Assembly (NCBI GenBank): GCA_037447655.1
Contig: JBBHKE010003470.1
Location: 1 to 37,947, forward strand
Source of the DNA: Zygnema cylindricum
Taxonomy: Eukaryota > Streptophyta > Zygnematophyceae > Zygnematales > Zygnemataceae
Length of the DNA: 37,947 bases
Reading direction: 5' to 3'
Below the pieces are notes generated by a model that was not told the origin of the DNA, did no database searches, and worked only from the letters and a program-made list of their open reading frames with translations. Each line of letters opens with the position of its first letter. Position 1 is the first letter of the stretch. A program made the translations under genes and the position numbers. Positions 29,057 to 37,947 of the stretch are shown here, in pieces.

Positions 29057-29690
29057 GCCAACTACATTAAGAATAGAGTCCTTACCTCAGCAGTCAAAGG
29101 TATGATACCTTAAGAGATATGGGTTGGGAGGAAACCGGATATCTCTCACATTAAAGTATTCGGTAGCCATGTTGACAGTCTAGATTCGGATAAGAAAAAA
29201 TGAAAACTTGATGCTAAGGGAAAACCTAGATATTTTGTGGGATATGATGAGGATGTCAAGGGATATAGAGTCTATGACTTAGCAAAGCAAGATATCATTC
29301 TGTTCAAACATTTAGTTGTCATAGATGAAGGAAAGTCAATTGACCCCTTCAAATATACCAAGAAGATAAGAATCGGGTTTGAGTCCGAAAGTGAGGAGAA
29401 CTCTGTTTTTCCCGAAATGGACATGAGTGACACAATCATTGCAGATTCAAGGGAGATCCACGATACAGGAGAGTTACCAAATACCTCACATACTCCTATT
29501 GACTTCAAGGAGATAGAAGAGGAGGAATCGGAATCATCTTCCATGGATATGAGAGGGAATAAGACAATAAGGAGAAACCCAAGACTTCCTTTTATTCCAA
29601 CGTCAGTGTTTGAAGGGGGGAGAAGTAGCAGCAAAAGGATACAAGAGAAACAGGCTTCTCACAAGGTAACTAAGCTATCTCATCCTGAGG
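29057..29690 (+). pseudogene. element D integrase C-terminus and linker
   Basis: NYIKNRVLT and a GRKPDISHIKVFGS-like block are followed, in the frame at 29237-29836, by MGYDEDVKGYRVYDLAKQDIIL and an acidic, Ser/Glu-rich linker. Stops occur near 29110 and 29202. Confidence 0.75.
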
Positions 29691-30446
29691 AGCCTCAGTC
29701 ATACTTGGAGGCAGTAAAAATCCCAAAAAAAGACAGATGGAATAGAGCCATAAATGATGAGATGGCTTCGATCATGGAAGCAAAATACTTAGGAGCTAAC
29801 GGATTGTCCTCCAGAAAAATAACCTATTGGTTGTAAATGGGTATTTAAGCTAAAACTAAACCCAGATAATACCATTGAAAGATATAAGGCTCGGTTGGAA
29901 GCAAAGGGGTTCACCCAAAAGTAGGGGATTGACTATGAGGAGACATTTGCTCCAATTGTTCGTTTCCCATCAGTAAGGATTCTCCTCAGTCTAGCAGCAG
30001 CGGAAGACATGGAAATCCATCAGATGGATAATTAGACCGCCTTCCTCAATGGTGAGTTAGAGGATGAAATCTTCATGCAGCAACCAGAGGGGTTTGTGGA
30101 GGCTGGGGAAGAGAGCAAAGTCTGCATACTCATAAAGTCCTTATATCGACTTAAACAAACTCCCCGACAGTGGAATAAGAAACTATATGAGTTTCTCACT
30201 AGTCTGCAATATATTCGGATCAGCTCAGACCATTCTATCTATATGTTTGAAGATGAGAATGGTGTGATCTTTATTGCGATTTATGTGGATGATTTGTTGG
30301 TGTTAAGTAAGTCTTTAGTAAAGATGAATAGGTTAAAAAAAGATCTTAGAAGCAGATTTGACATGAAAGATTTAGGGGAGGCAAGATATATTTTGGGAAT
30401 TCAAATGGAAAGAGATAAGGAGAAAAGGATCATTAGACTCATTTAG
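29691..30446 (+). pseudogene. element D reverse transcriptase
   Basis: The start is SHPEEPQSYLEAVKIPKKDRW and NDEMASIMEAK; a shift follows at WELVDCPP. The first catalytic region reads MDN followed by TAG where MDIK is expected. The frame at 30075-30446 is clean: SLYRLKQTPRQWNKKLYEFL, YIRISSDHSIYMFEDENGV, the YVDD box at 30282-30293, and GEARYILGIQMERDKEKRI, ending at a TAG. Confidence 0.86.
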
Positions 30447-30464
30447 AGAGAAGCAATAGGTAAT

Positions 30465-31220
30465 ATGCTTGAATTATTACAGATGGAGAAAGCAAACAGT
30501 TGTACCACTCCCATTGACTTGAAGAAAGTAAGTGAGAGGAGTGTAGAAAGAAGAGTGATAATCTTAGATGATCAAATGAGTCCAAAAGAGAGAGAGTTTA
30601 TGAAGTTTATTTCTTATATACATGTCATAGGAAGTTTTATCTACTTTATGAACTGTACAAGGCCGAACATAGCCGCAACAGTAGGAGTCCTCAGTAGGAG
30701 TCTTAATGATTCTAGGAATACAGATTAGGAGGTAGCCAAGAAAGTCATGAGATATCTGGTCGAAACTAGAGAGTTATGGTTGCATTTGGGAGGGGAGCAG
30801 ACTGATATCACCACTTGGAGTGATGCCAATTATGGGGATACACCTATGAGAAGATGCACTTCTAGGTATGTGTTGTATGAGGGGGGAGATGCGTGTTGTT
30901 GGAGCAGCAAGCAACAAAAGGTAGTTGCTTAGTCTACTATGGAGGCTGATTATATAGCCTCTTGTTCTGCAGTGAAAGAATGTATGTGGGTCAAGTCATT
31001 GCTGCAAGAAATGGGGTATATTAAGGAGGGAGGGCATGAAATCTTTTGTGATAATCAAGCTGCAGTTCCAATTGCAACCAATCCCAAACATCATTTCAAA
31101 GCTAAACATATGGACATAAGATTGAGCTTCGTTAGAGAAAAAGTTGAAAATAAAATTTTGAATCTTGTGTATAGACCTGATGAGAAATGATGGCTGGCAT
31201 AATGACCAAACCCGTGCCCT
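30465..31220 (+). pseudogene. element D RT connection and RNase H
   Basis: Blocks in order: HVIGSFIYFMNCTRPNIAATVGVLSRSL, TAG at 30726, RYLVETRELWLHLGG, TTWSDANYGDT (acidic residue), CCWSSKQQK, TAG at 30930, MEADYIA (glutamate), FCDNQAAVPIATNPKHHFKAKHMD (aspartate), and the C-terminal MTKPVPSPK-like block after a one-base shift near 31185. Confidence 0.85.
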
Positions 31221-31280
31221 CTCCCAAATTAAAACATTGTAGGGAAAATGCGATTTGAAAGAAAAATTAAAACTAGACTA

Positions 31281-31294
31281 AAAAATAAGGGGAG
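31281..31294 (+). other. polypurine tract of element D
   Basis: AAAAATAAGGGGAG directly precedes TGTTGAAAATAAC. Confidence 0.85.
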
Positions 31295-31504
31295 TGTTGA
31301 AAATAACTAAAATGGATTTAATATAGGTATTTTCTAGGTCTAAATATATGAATAGAAAAGAAAACGAAAGCAATCAGCCTCAACCTATCTCTCTCTATCC
31401 CCCATACATCTTGTGGTCACTGAAAGAGAGAGAGAGAGAGTAGTTGAGCCATGGCTACCTCAGCTCCACCTGTGCAATACAAGAGTGACCTAAGTCACTC
31501 TCAA

Positions 31505-31585
31505 CAAAAAGTTGAGTCCGACAAGACTCGAACTTTCGATCGGTTGAGCATGGCGTCGCCGTTCGCTCTAACCTTTCTGTCGTAG
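31505..31585 (-). other. tRNA-like block, antisense in element D 3' LTR
   Basis: The minus strand reads GGTTAGAGCGAACGGC, then AAAGTTCGAGTCTTG, a good box B core (GTTCGAGTC), followed by the T run in CAACTTTTTG. The element's own 5' copy has GGTTTGAGTCC. Confidence 0.62.
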
Positions 31586-31710
31586 AAGTTTGCTACAGTA
31601 TATAGGGTTTGATAAATATTTAAACAGTGTTATGGAAGCTATTCCGATTAACATAAATTCAAACATAAATACATAAAACGAGTTAAATACGGTACGGATA
31701 TGATTCCGCA

Positions 31711-31739
31711 CGAAACAAATGAATCAGACATTTGTTTCG
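31711..31739. repeat. U3 inverted repeat, element D 3' LTR
   Basis: CGAAACAAATG (31711-31721) and CATTTGTTTCG (31729-31739) are perfect 11-bp complements with a 7-nt spacer. Confidence 0.75.
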
Positions 31740-32174
31740 ACGGTTGAGATCAAATACTAAATTATATCCAACAACGCACATCATCACCGAGATCCCGGAA
31801 TGATCCCTTTAGTATTTTGTGACGTGGCATGACCTGGCACCACGTGGAGAGGTAACATTCGATCGCAGGAATTCCGATAAATGTACAGACGAGTGAAAAG
31901 TGGACACGGTATTCGCTTAATGACCTTGACGTACAAAGGTCATATAAAAAGTACATCGGCAGTAGTACTTTCTTGTACTCTACACTGTTCTGCTTGGTTC
32001 GTATAGTCAATAGATAGGGATTATGAGAGGGAGCTAGGACTTAGAAAAATCTGGTAGATGGTCTTCTCTCTCTTTGGGAGTTTGTATATATTAGCATCTT
32101 TGCCACCCTATAACTAATCGCTTGGTAGGGCGTTTTCAAAGATTCTTTTTCCTACGCACTCAGGGGAGTCCAGG

Positions 32175-32189
32175 CTGCACAAAGTGCAG
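32175..32189 (+). promoter_or_regulatory. R/U5 stem-loop, element D 3' LTR
   Basis: CTGCAC-AAA-GTGCAG is a perfect 6-bp stem. Compared with CTACAC/GTGTAG in the solo LTR at 8470, the third pair has changed from A-T to G-C on both sides. Confidence 0.65.
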
Positions 32190-32246
32190 TCAAATTATCA
32201 AATTGTTTGCTAGGGCAACACTGGTTTCCATTGGAAGTGGGTTAGT

Positions 32247-33742
32247 TGTCATACCGAAATGTGTCAAGACACACATTTCGTTTACTTGTAAGAATATCAC
32301 GGGCTACAGCTACACTAATTCTGTTTAGGGTACAAATTGGGTGTAGACCCATGTATTATGGTGTACTTTGGTCAAATGGTGCCGGAAATTCCGCGTGTGG
32401 ATCAAAGGTACATATCCGCGTGAAAAAGTGCGACCGTACTTAAATATTCGTCGTAGATTTTGAATTCATGCGACAGCCGAGCGTTATAAAATTTGACATG
32501 CGATTTTGGATCGTTGGCGCTGCAATGTGATTGGTTGAAGTTTAAATCGTGAACCCTTAGAGGTTCACGCATTTCCATGTAGATTAGAAAGGGTTTTAAT
32601 CCGTGGACCGTGAATTTAGTAACGTAGGCATACGGTCCTAGTCGCCTATTGGCCAGGACCTAAAGTAGGCGCAAATCGTACATATTAGTCTCTTACGCTA
32701 TTGGTTAGTTAGAAAATGTTAGAAGTTAGTACTTAAGCTACTTCGTTAGCTTTCTACTCTCATAATTTGAGAGTACAAGAATTGGTCGAAGAGGACTTAG
32801 CGTTTTTCTGTCTTTTTCCCTCTACTTTTCCTTAGTCAAATTGTTAGTGTTTTTCTGCAAGGCTTTTTCTGCCTTAGTTTATTACGCGCCTAGTCTTCTC
32901 TTTCTCACATACTTTTATTGTAAGCCCTACAAATTAATTCACTCGGCTTCGGCCGGATTCCCTTCAACAACCTCTTTTACTGTGGATTCGACCATACTTT
33001 CCCAGGCAGTGTCCGAACCCTTGTGGATGCATGTTGTGAATTAGGGTTTGGCTCTCTGCGGTGCAATCTTTGTTGTCTTGTTGCCATTTTGTGCAATTTA
33101 TTTGTGGTTTGTTAGAATCCAATTACCTCGAATTCTCTAGATATTGGCATTGTTTCCTTAGTTTGATTTTTCTGTTGGTTCTTTTTTTGCAATCGGTTAT
33201 TACTGCAATCGGTTATTAGTGTGTCAGAATCCGGTTATCTCGGGTTCTCTACACATTTCCATTGTTTGGTTTTTCGTTGTACTTTTCTGCAACTAATTAT
33301 CCGAGTGGCAGAATTTGGTTATCTCAGATTCTCCGCAGATTTTTATCGTTTTTTTCTCTTATTTCCTATAATTTTATTTCTTGTTATTCGCTTTCTATTT
33401 GCTTTCTAAGTGGCTTGTTGTCAAAATTCGGTTATCTCAAATTTTGTATGTATGCTATTTATTGGTTTATGTATGTTTCAGTGTCTGTTTTTCTTTATTT
33501 GAAATTCTAGACCTAACTCTTGTAAGGAATACACCCAGACCGTGGAGCCTAGTGGCTACCCAACGGCTTCGTATAGATAAATGGACCTCTTTATTGGCTG
33601 CCCACTCACCTTCCACCTTCCCTTTTCACCATGTCATATCTATTTTGGCTTTGTATTATAATTCATTTTGCTTTGATACCTTTTTTGTTCAACAGCTGGT
33701 TGGGTTACATGCTTTTTGGTCCATGTAGGCACATGCACGACA
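32247..33742 (+). mobile_element. solo LTR, probably Ty3/gypsy-like, inside element D 3' LTR
   Basis: The insert starts TGTCATACCG and ends GCACGACA, giving TGTC...GACA inverted ends, and is flanked by TAGT (32243-32246 and 33743-33746). Without it the D LTR aligns with its 5' partner. It has no coding capacity that I can recognise. A CT- and T-rich middle, several GTTATCTC repeats and a possible TATA region suggest a long promoter-bearing LTR. The TGTCA start is common in plant Ty3/gypsy LTRs, but family and orientation are inferred only. Confidence 0.75.
33105..33460 (+). repeat. degenerate minisatellite inside the solo LTR
   Basis: A unit beginning GTGTCAGAATCCGGTTATCTC and continuing with TCTCT...CATTG...T-rich sequence occurs about four times (near 33113, 33220, 33305 and 33420), at roughly 85-115 bp intervals with strong divergence. 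Confidence 0.6.
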
Positions 33743-33804
33743 TAGTTTAAAAGTATCTAGAGGCTTTATGAATTTTGTAGTCGAATGGAGGACACATAAT
33801 TGCA
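33743..33804 (+). repeat. 3' LTR of element D, terminal part
   Basis: This resumes the D LTR after the nested solo LTR, with TATCTAGAGGCTTTATGAATT, AATGGAGGACACATAATTGCA and the terminal CA at 33804. Confidence 0.88.
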
Positions 33805-34486
33805 GGATTAGCCAATAGGCTACACCCGGACGATTGACACGTGCGTCGATGAAAAATAAAAAATTTCACACGCCCAAAAAGTCCTGTGCCTTTGGAAAAG
33901 GTGACCATAAAATCAATGCCAAAAAGAAATATCGCATTTTCGTGAAAGTCAGGGTGCGTCTCCGTGTACTTCAAACTTAGAGAATTTACTTTGTTTTTTA
34001 GCGCAGATCCGTCAGACCCGGATTTCGGGTGTCCCTATGTGTACCAAACGAAGTTGTCACTTAAGGGCGTGACGATTGTATAGGTCGACAATGCCGTGAC
34101 GGCTGTCGACACTGTACAATTTGTGATGACGCACGTTATTTTTTGTAACTGTTTGTGACGTCGAATGACTTTTCGTGACATTGTAGACGTACCATTTTCC
34201 AGCCAATGCTTCATGGTTGAAGAAGATGCAATTTGCCTTTGCGTCGCTCGTCTGCTCGATGTGAAATGGCATCGGATCTTGAGACCCCTGGCGAAAAAAA
34301 ATCCGTACCAGGCGCAAACGGACAAATCCAAACAAATTGTGTACTTTGCTTTATTGTACCTGAACGCAAACGGACAAAACATAGCGGATCGTGCACTTTT
34401 CGTCGTCCCTTGAATTCTTTTGATATTTTTTGAAAAAAAATTCCACGTGCGACTACGTGTTTCTATTTGTTTTTCGAAAATTCTTT
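33805..34486. other. gene-poor region with inverted partial R1 copy
   Basis: About 33971-34235 is a diverged reverse complement of R1 (roughly 23960-24285). It shares TTTGTTTTTTAGCGC, the GGGTGTC block, and GTGACATTGTAGACGTAC-like motifs. The rest is unassigned. The open frames here are short and mostly mirror R1 sequence. Confidence 0.55.
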
Positions 34487-34884
34487 GTTTTAAAACACAT
34501 CTTCCTTGTGTTTTAAAGAAAAGTTTGAAGATGTCGTTTTTTGGCGTGGCCGTGGGTCGACAACATGTAGTACATTTTAAATTCAATGATGACGCAAAAT
34601 GTACTTCTCATTTTTTTTATTTTTTTGTACAATTGAAACTTAGGGTATGTCCCCATGTGCATAAGTAAGGGTTTTTTTGTGTCATTTTTGTGTAAAACTT
34701 AGCGTCGTACTGTCTAAGGTGCAACCGTACGAAGGAATTGCAAATTTGTAGAGTACAATTTGCGTCTTCCTCGAACTTAGGATGTACACAAATTTGTCGT
34801 CTTTTGTTTTTCGACCCACTTCCAAGACAAAAAACGTCATCTTCAACCTTACGTTTAAAACACATGCGCAATGTGTTTTAAAAC
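34487..34884. repeat. inverted-repeat element, about 398 bp (candidate MITE/foldback)
   Basis: The left end GTTTTAAAACACAT and right end ATGTGTTTTAAAAC are exact complements. The arms continue with scattered mismatches through TTGAAGATG and GTGGGTCG for about 70 bp. Nearly identical 12-mers TTTTTCGAAAAT (34470-34481) and TTTTTCGATAAT (34890-34901) flank it and could be a target duplication. There is no coding capacity. Confidence 0.6.
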
Positions 34885-34912
34885 TAGGTTTTTTCGATAA
34901 TCAAATAGTAAC

Positions 34913-36372
34913 ATATTGGTAGCCTTAATCTTTCGATAAGCGTATCGGCTAATATCGCGATACAAATTCCATGTTACACAACACTATAGCCGTTATAGCG
35001 ACATAGGCGAACATATTCCCAAATGTGAAAAATTTTCAAAAGTTTTTGACGACTGAAAAAAGTACAGGGTTGTTCGTTTTTGTTCATTTGCACCTTGTAC
35101 GGTTTTTTTTTTAATGGGGCTCGATGGTGCAGTGTCATTTTACGCAAAGGTGAAAAATCAGCGAAGTTGAAAAATGTGCGAAGTCATGACGGCCGGACAG
35201 GAGAGGTTTACGCAAAGGCATGTCGTACAGCCACGGCTGCAATGCTATATGTCTACGATGTCACGCAATGACATGCAACATGCCAAATCGTTTCAAAAAA
35301 TCAACGTGTCTTGCGACGCTTCAAAAAGTTTGAAAAATACGGTGCGGCAAGACAGATTTTAGACGTTGACATCCGTCACGGGCATTGTCGATGTATCCAA
35401 TCGTCACAAATTTAAGTAACAATTTTGAGTAAACTTATAGAGACACCCGAAATGTCGGTCCGCTGAATCTGGGCTAAAAAACAAAGTAAGTTCGCTAAGT
35501 TAGAAGTACATGGGTTTGTACCCTTAGCCATATGGCCCTGTGAAACTAGTCAAAATAGGTCAAAACATGTCTTTTAACAGCATAAAGACAATCACGACGG
35601 ATTGAGTAAATGATTTTATTAGGATTCGGGCATAGGGTGTGTTCCCATATAATCGATACTTTGAATAATTATTTTGGACTCTAGTGAAGATTCTTTGTAC
35701 TGCTTTGAAGAGCGTCCCAATGTGCGAAAATGAAATCGGAACTTGACATGTGACGGTTGTAGACGTGGGTACAACTTTGTGACGGTTGAAGACGGCTACG
35801 AAACTTCGGACAATTGGTGGCGCTAACAAAAACAACGACAGTTGTAGACGTCTAGATTTTTTTAATTTTGTGACATTGTAGATGTTTAGGGTTTTGTGAC
35901 ATTGTGATGCCATGCTCACTTGTGACAGCGTCGACGTCACAAATTTAAGAATTTTTTGCCATGGATATCCGATTTTGTTCTTTCGCCTTTTCTCACTTGA
36001 ATTGCCATAAAAATATACCTAAAAGTAGTCAAAATAATTATTTTTCAAATATCTTTCATTTCATGCCACTACTGTCGTGCCTCATTCTAGAAAGTGTGAG
36101 ATAAAAGCGATAATGTGAAAGGGAGAGGGGAGAGGCGACGATGGCGCAAACTTTCTGCAAAGGACTCATGAATGCAAAGGACTCATGAGTGACGGGCAGG
36201 GAGAAAAATACCGAGTACTCTCCGTCGTCCTAAAAATTTACCACTCGTGTGGCGCGTGAGTGGGTTGGTTTTCATTCGTTGTTTGGGGGTACATTCACTG
36301 AAATCCCCTCGCCAGGCGATTTTTTTATGAAGTTTTTTTGATTGGCTGGATTCTTTTGCCCGGGGGTCGAAA
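34913..36372. repeat. R1 repeat, copy 2
   Basis: This is a direct copy of 23687-25662 lacking about 0.5 kb of the right part. The motif-rich section and the right end GTTTGGGGGTACATTC...CCCGGGGGTCGAAAA are shared. A 16-17-bp unit TGCAAAGGACTCATGA is tandemly duplicated at about 36156-36188. No gene is recognised in it. Confidence 0.7.
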
Positions 36373-37317
36373 ATAGGAAAACGCCAAAATGCGTTCACAT
36401 GACGACAAATATGGAGTACATTCAAAGTATCGAATCGACGTTCACTCTACTGTGGTAAAACTGTTTTTTTCGTACGGCTAAAGTTTTTATCGTTAGGGAC
36501 TGAATTTTGGGGGAAAATGACAGAGAAAAGTCGATACTTTAATACATGGGGATACAACCTTACTGCGATCACTACCTTACAGTACTTTCAAATTTGATCG
36601 TACGACCCGTGATTCACTATTTCTATTTCCTAAAAATCGGGGCCGTTTATCCTTTCGCCTATTGTAATTTTTAATGCGTATTGCAAACCGTCGCTTTGCC
36701 GTTAAGATCTTGGCCGTTCCAGTGGGTACGGAATTGCCGCAGATTCCGGACGTCGCATTCAAAGTACAGTATTGTACTTCCCCAACGGCGACGACACAAG
36801 GACGGCTTCCGGAAAAGGACAACCTATTACCGATTCGAGCCGCTGGATGATTTTCCGCTGCGATGGACGGATAGAAACGTCCCCGGAAAATACGTTACTG
36901 GAAAAAGCACAGAATTGGCCGAAACGGCAACCAACGGCCAACCGAACTCCGTGCAGTACGGCCCGTTAGCAAGCCACTCTCTATCTAACATGCGAAACGT
37001 GACAAAAAGCGCACTCTCTGCGACAAAAAAGTACGGCAGCGTCGCCTGGCTCTGTTGAACTTCCGCGACACCAAAAAAGCGAAAAACGTCCTGCAAAGCA
37101 AAACGACAAAGAGCCGAAAACCGCCACCGACAAAATAGGATGGCTGTGGAACTACTGTATTGTACTGTACTGTACTGCATTGGACCGTACCGTACGAATT
37201 GCAAAGTGTTGAAGTACAAGGACACTGTACGGACGATGAAGTATTTTTTTTCGGAAAAAGAATGAAAGAACACTTAGGAGGGAGGCCTGAGAAGCGACAG
37301 GGGCAGAGAGACGAACA
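36373..37317 (+). promoter_or_regulatory. probable host-gene promoter and upstream region
   Basis: This stretch precedes the only plausible host exon and has no retrotransposon homology that I can see. It becomes more GC-rich from 36,660. A cluster of GTACTGTACTGTACTGCATT and GTACCGTACG words lies at 37160-37200. No clear TATA box was found. Open frames here (for example 36681-37058) have no recognisable domain and are not called. Confidence 0.4.
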
Positions 37318-37434
37318 GGCAGGGAGAGGGAGAGAGCGAGAGAGAGAGAGGGAGAGAGAGAGAGAGAGGGAGAGCGAGAGAGAAAGAGAGGGAAAGAGAG
37401 AGAGAGAGGGGGAGAGAGAGAGAGAGAGAGAAAG
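37318..37434 (+). repeat. GA-rich microsatellite in the 5' leader
   Basis: About 117 bp of GA/GAG repeats run up to the ATG at 37435. A GA-rich leader is plausible for a transcribed 5' UTR. The open frames crossing it on both strands are low-complexity artefacts. Confidence 0.85.
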
Positions 37435-37563
37435 ATGGTAGTGCCACTGCTGACGCTGGCCGGTCTGCTGGTTTTGTCGCTTAGCGGTGGAAACTTCGCG
37501 GCAGCTTCCTCGCGCCGCTGGGTGTCGGACGTCCGCGAGCTGCTGCACCGGCCGGGCCAGACG
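37435..37563 (+). CDS. first exon of an unidentified host gene (signal peptide), partial
   Basis: An ATG directly after the GA-rich leader opens 43 codons with GC-rich third positions, unlike anything else in the window. The product starts MVVPLLTLAGLLVLSLSGG, a hydrophobic stretch followed by NFAAASSRRW, which resembles a cleavable secretory signal with processing near AAA-S. The mature part begins SRRWVSDVRELLHRPGQT. The likely donor is ACG|GTACGT at 37563/37564, leaving the exon in phase 0; reading on without splicing meets a stop at 37635. I do not recognise the family. The gene continues outside the window. Confidence 0.6.
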
Positions 37564-37947
37564 GTACGTCACGTCACGGGCCACTGTACGGCACTGCCAC
37601 TGCGAGGGGGAAATGATATTCATAACGGAACATAGAAATGGTACTCAGTGCTAGGTGCACCCCATACTGGGACAACAGTTTAACGCTTGATAAATTGACA
37701 ATGTTGGGAACAAACACTTAAGTACAACAATAATCGGATTTTTATAAAATGTGGGTTTTTATATATATATATATTTGTTATTTATTTTTTCTTTTTGTGC
37801 GGTTAAATGTAGATTTTAAATGTTAATTTTTCAAAGTGGGGTTTATTTCTCGTTTGAATATTTTTCAAGTATGGATAGTTTTGTAGGATGGGTTTTTTTT
37901 TTTTTTTTTTTTTTAGGTAGAGATAATATTTTAGCATGCACTTTCAG
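37564..37947 (+). other. probable first intron of the host gene, partial
   Basis: The sequence shifts to AT-rich soon after the candidate GTACGT donor and includes a TATATATATATA run (about 37759-37774) and a long T tract (about 37888-37914) followed by TAG. The window ends ...TGCACTTTCAG, which could itself be a 3' splice site. No coding signal is seen. Confidence 0.5.

Larger units (their letters stand above)
31295..32246 (+). repeat. 3' LTR of element D, first part
   Basis: It runs from TGTTGAAAATAAC through the same modules as the 5' LTR. It is cut at 32246 by a 1,496-bp insertion and resumes at 33743 (GTTTAAAAGTATCTAGAGG) to end ATAATTGCA at 33804. The ATG is at 33785, 20 nt from the end. 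A short GA repeat lies near 31424-31440. Confidence 0.9.
25919..33804 (+). mobile_element. Ty1/copia element D, two LTRs, decayed coding region
   Basis: The order is 5' LTR (25919-26926), primer-binding site, gag, protease, integrase, RT, RNase H, polypurine tract, 3' LTR (31295-33804, interrupted). The two LTRs share the whole family architecture but differ at many sites. The flanks AAAAC/AC (left) and GGATT (right) do not form a target duplication, so either an end was altered or the element arose by recombination. Confidence 0.92.

Noticed and set aside
33105-33460. CRISPR-like repeat-spacer array
   Set aside because: The units are few, strongly diverged and unevenly spaced, and the DNA is eukaryotic LTR sequence.
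34035-34586. 183-codon open frame on the minus strand
   Set aside because: It spans the inverted R1 piece and the foldback element, shows no domain, and has a composition typical of chance frames.
36985-37623. 212-codon open frame on the minus strand across the GA repeat
   Set aside because: Most of it is Leu/Ser repeat from the CT microsatellite, and it overlaps the better-supported exon on the other strand.
37888-37914. Poly(A) tail of a minus-strand retroposed copy (T tract)
   Set aside because: No retroposed sequence or target duplication is visible beside it; a polypyrimidine tract in an intron explains it better.
1-37947. Naming the species from the sequence
   Set aside because: The polyproteins and exon suggest a plant or alga, but no diagnostic gene is present and the call would be a guess.

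Overview
The window is eukaryotic, repeat-dominated DNA. Nearly everything from base 236 to about 33,800 is decayed Ty1/copia LTR retrotransposons inserted into one another on both strands. The only candidate host gene is at the right end: a GC-rich first exon encoding a signal peptide, with a splice donor and an AT-rich intron running off the window. The polyproteins read most like plant Ty1/copia elements, so a plant or alga seems likely, but I cannot name the organism.

Layout. 1-235: unassigned. 236-516: LTR fragment. 620-5514: element A (minus; gag-pol pseudogene plus 5' LTR). 5515-10767: element B (plus; protease to RNase H plus 3' LTR), split inside RT by a solo LTR (7619-8753) with 5-bp target duplications. 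10775-11521: truncated LTR. 11522-14739: element G (minus), interrupted by two further solo LTRs (11950-12962 and 13285-14162). 14740-17118: element E (minus, 3' LTR plus RNase H and RT). 17285-23568: element F (minus), structurally complete, with two 1,085-bp LTRs and target duplication CTTTC. 23687-25662 and 34913-36372: two direct copies of an unrecognised repeat (R1), with a partial inverted copy near 33,971-34,235. 25919-33804: element D (plus), with both LTRs, primer-binding site and a decayed gag-pol; its 3' LTR is split by a 1.5-kb Ty3/gypsy-like solo LTR. 36373-37947: probable host promoter, GA-rich leader, exon 1 and intron.

The most interesting content is in the roughly 0.85-1.1-kb LTR family shared by A, B, D, E, G and the solo copies. 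(1) Every copy that covers the region carries, antisense to the LTR, a tRNA-like block with box A-like and box B-like sequences, usually followed at once by a T run: a candidate Pol III unit inside a Pol II LTR. (2) An ATG lies 20 nt from the LTR 3' end in essentially all copies, and where internal sequence follows it reads in frame through the primer-binding site into gag. (3) The primer-binding site matches the anticodon loop of initiator tRNA-Met (half-tRNA priming as in Drosophila copia and yeast Ty5), so its own in-frame ATG faces the primer anticodon. (4) Two short stem-loops downstream of a TATA-like box vary by compensatory changes between copies, which suggests a selected RNA structure.

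No element looks capable of autonomous movement: frames are broken, and several catalytic motifs are altered (protease DSG in A, D and F; YVDD to YVND in F). No rRNA gene, canonical tRNA gene or CRISPR array was seen. Boundaries and homologies were read by eye and carry an uncertainty of a few bases unless a target duplication fixes them.
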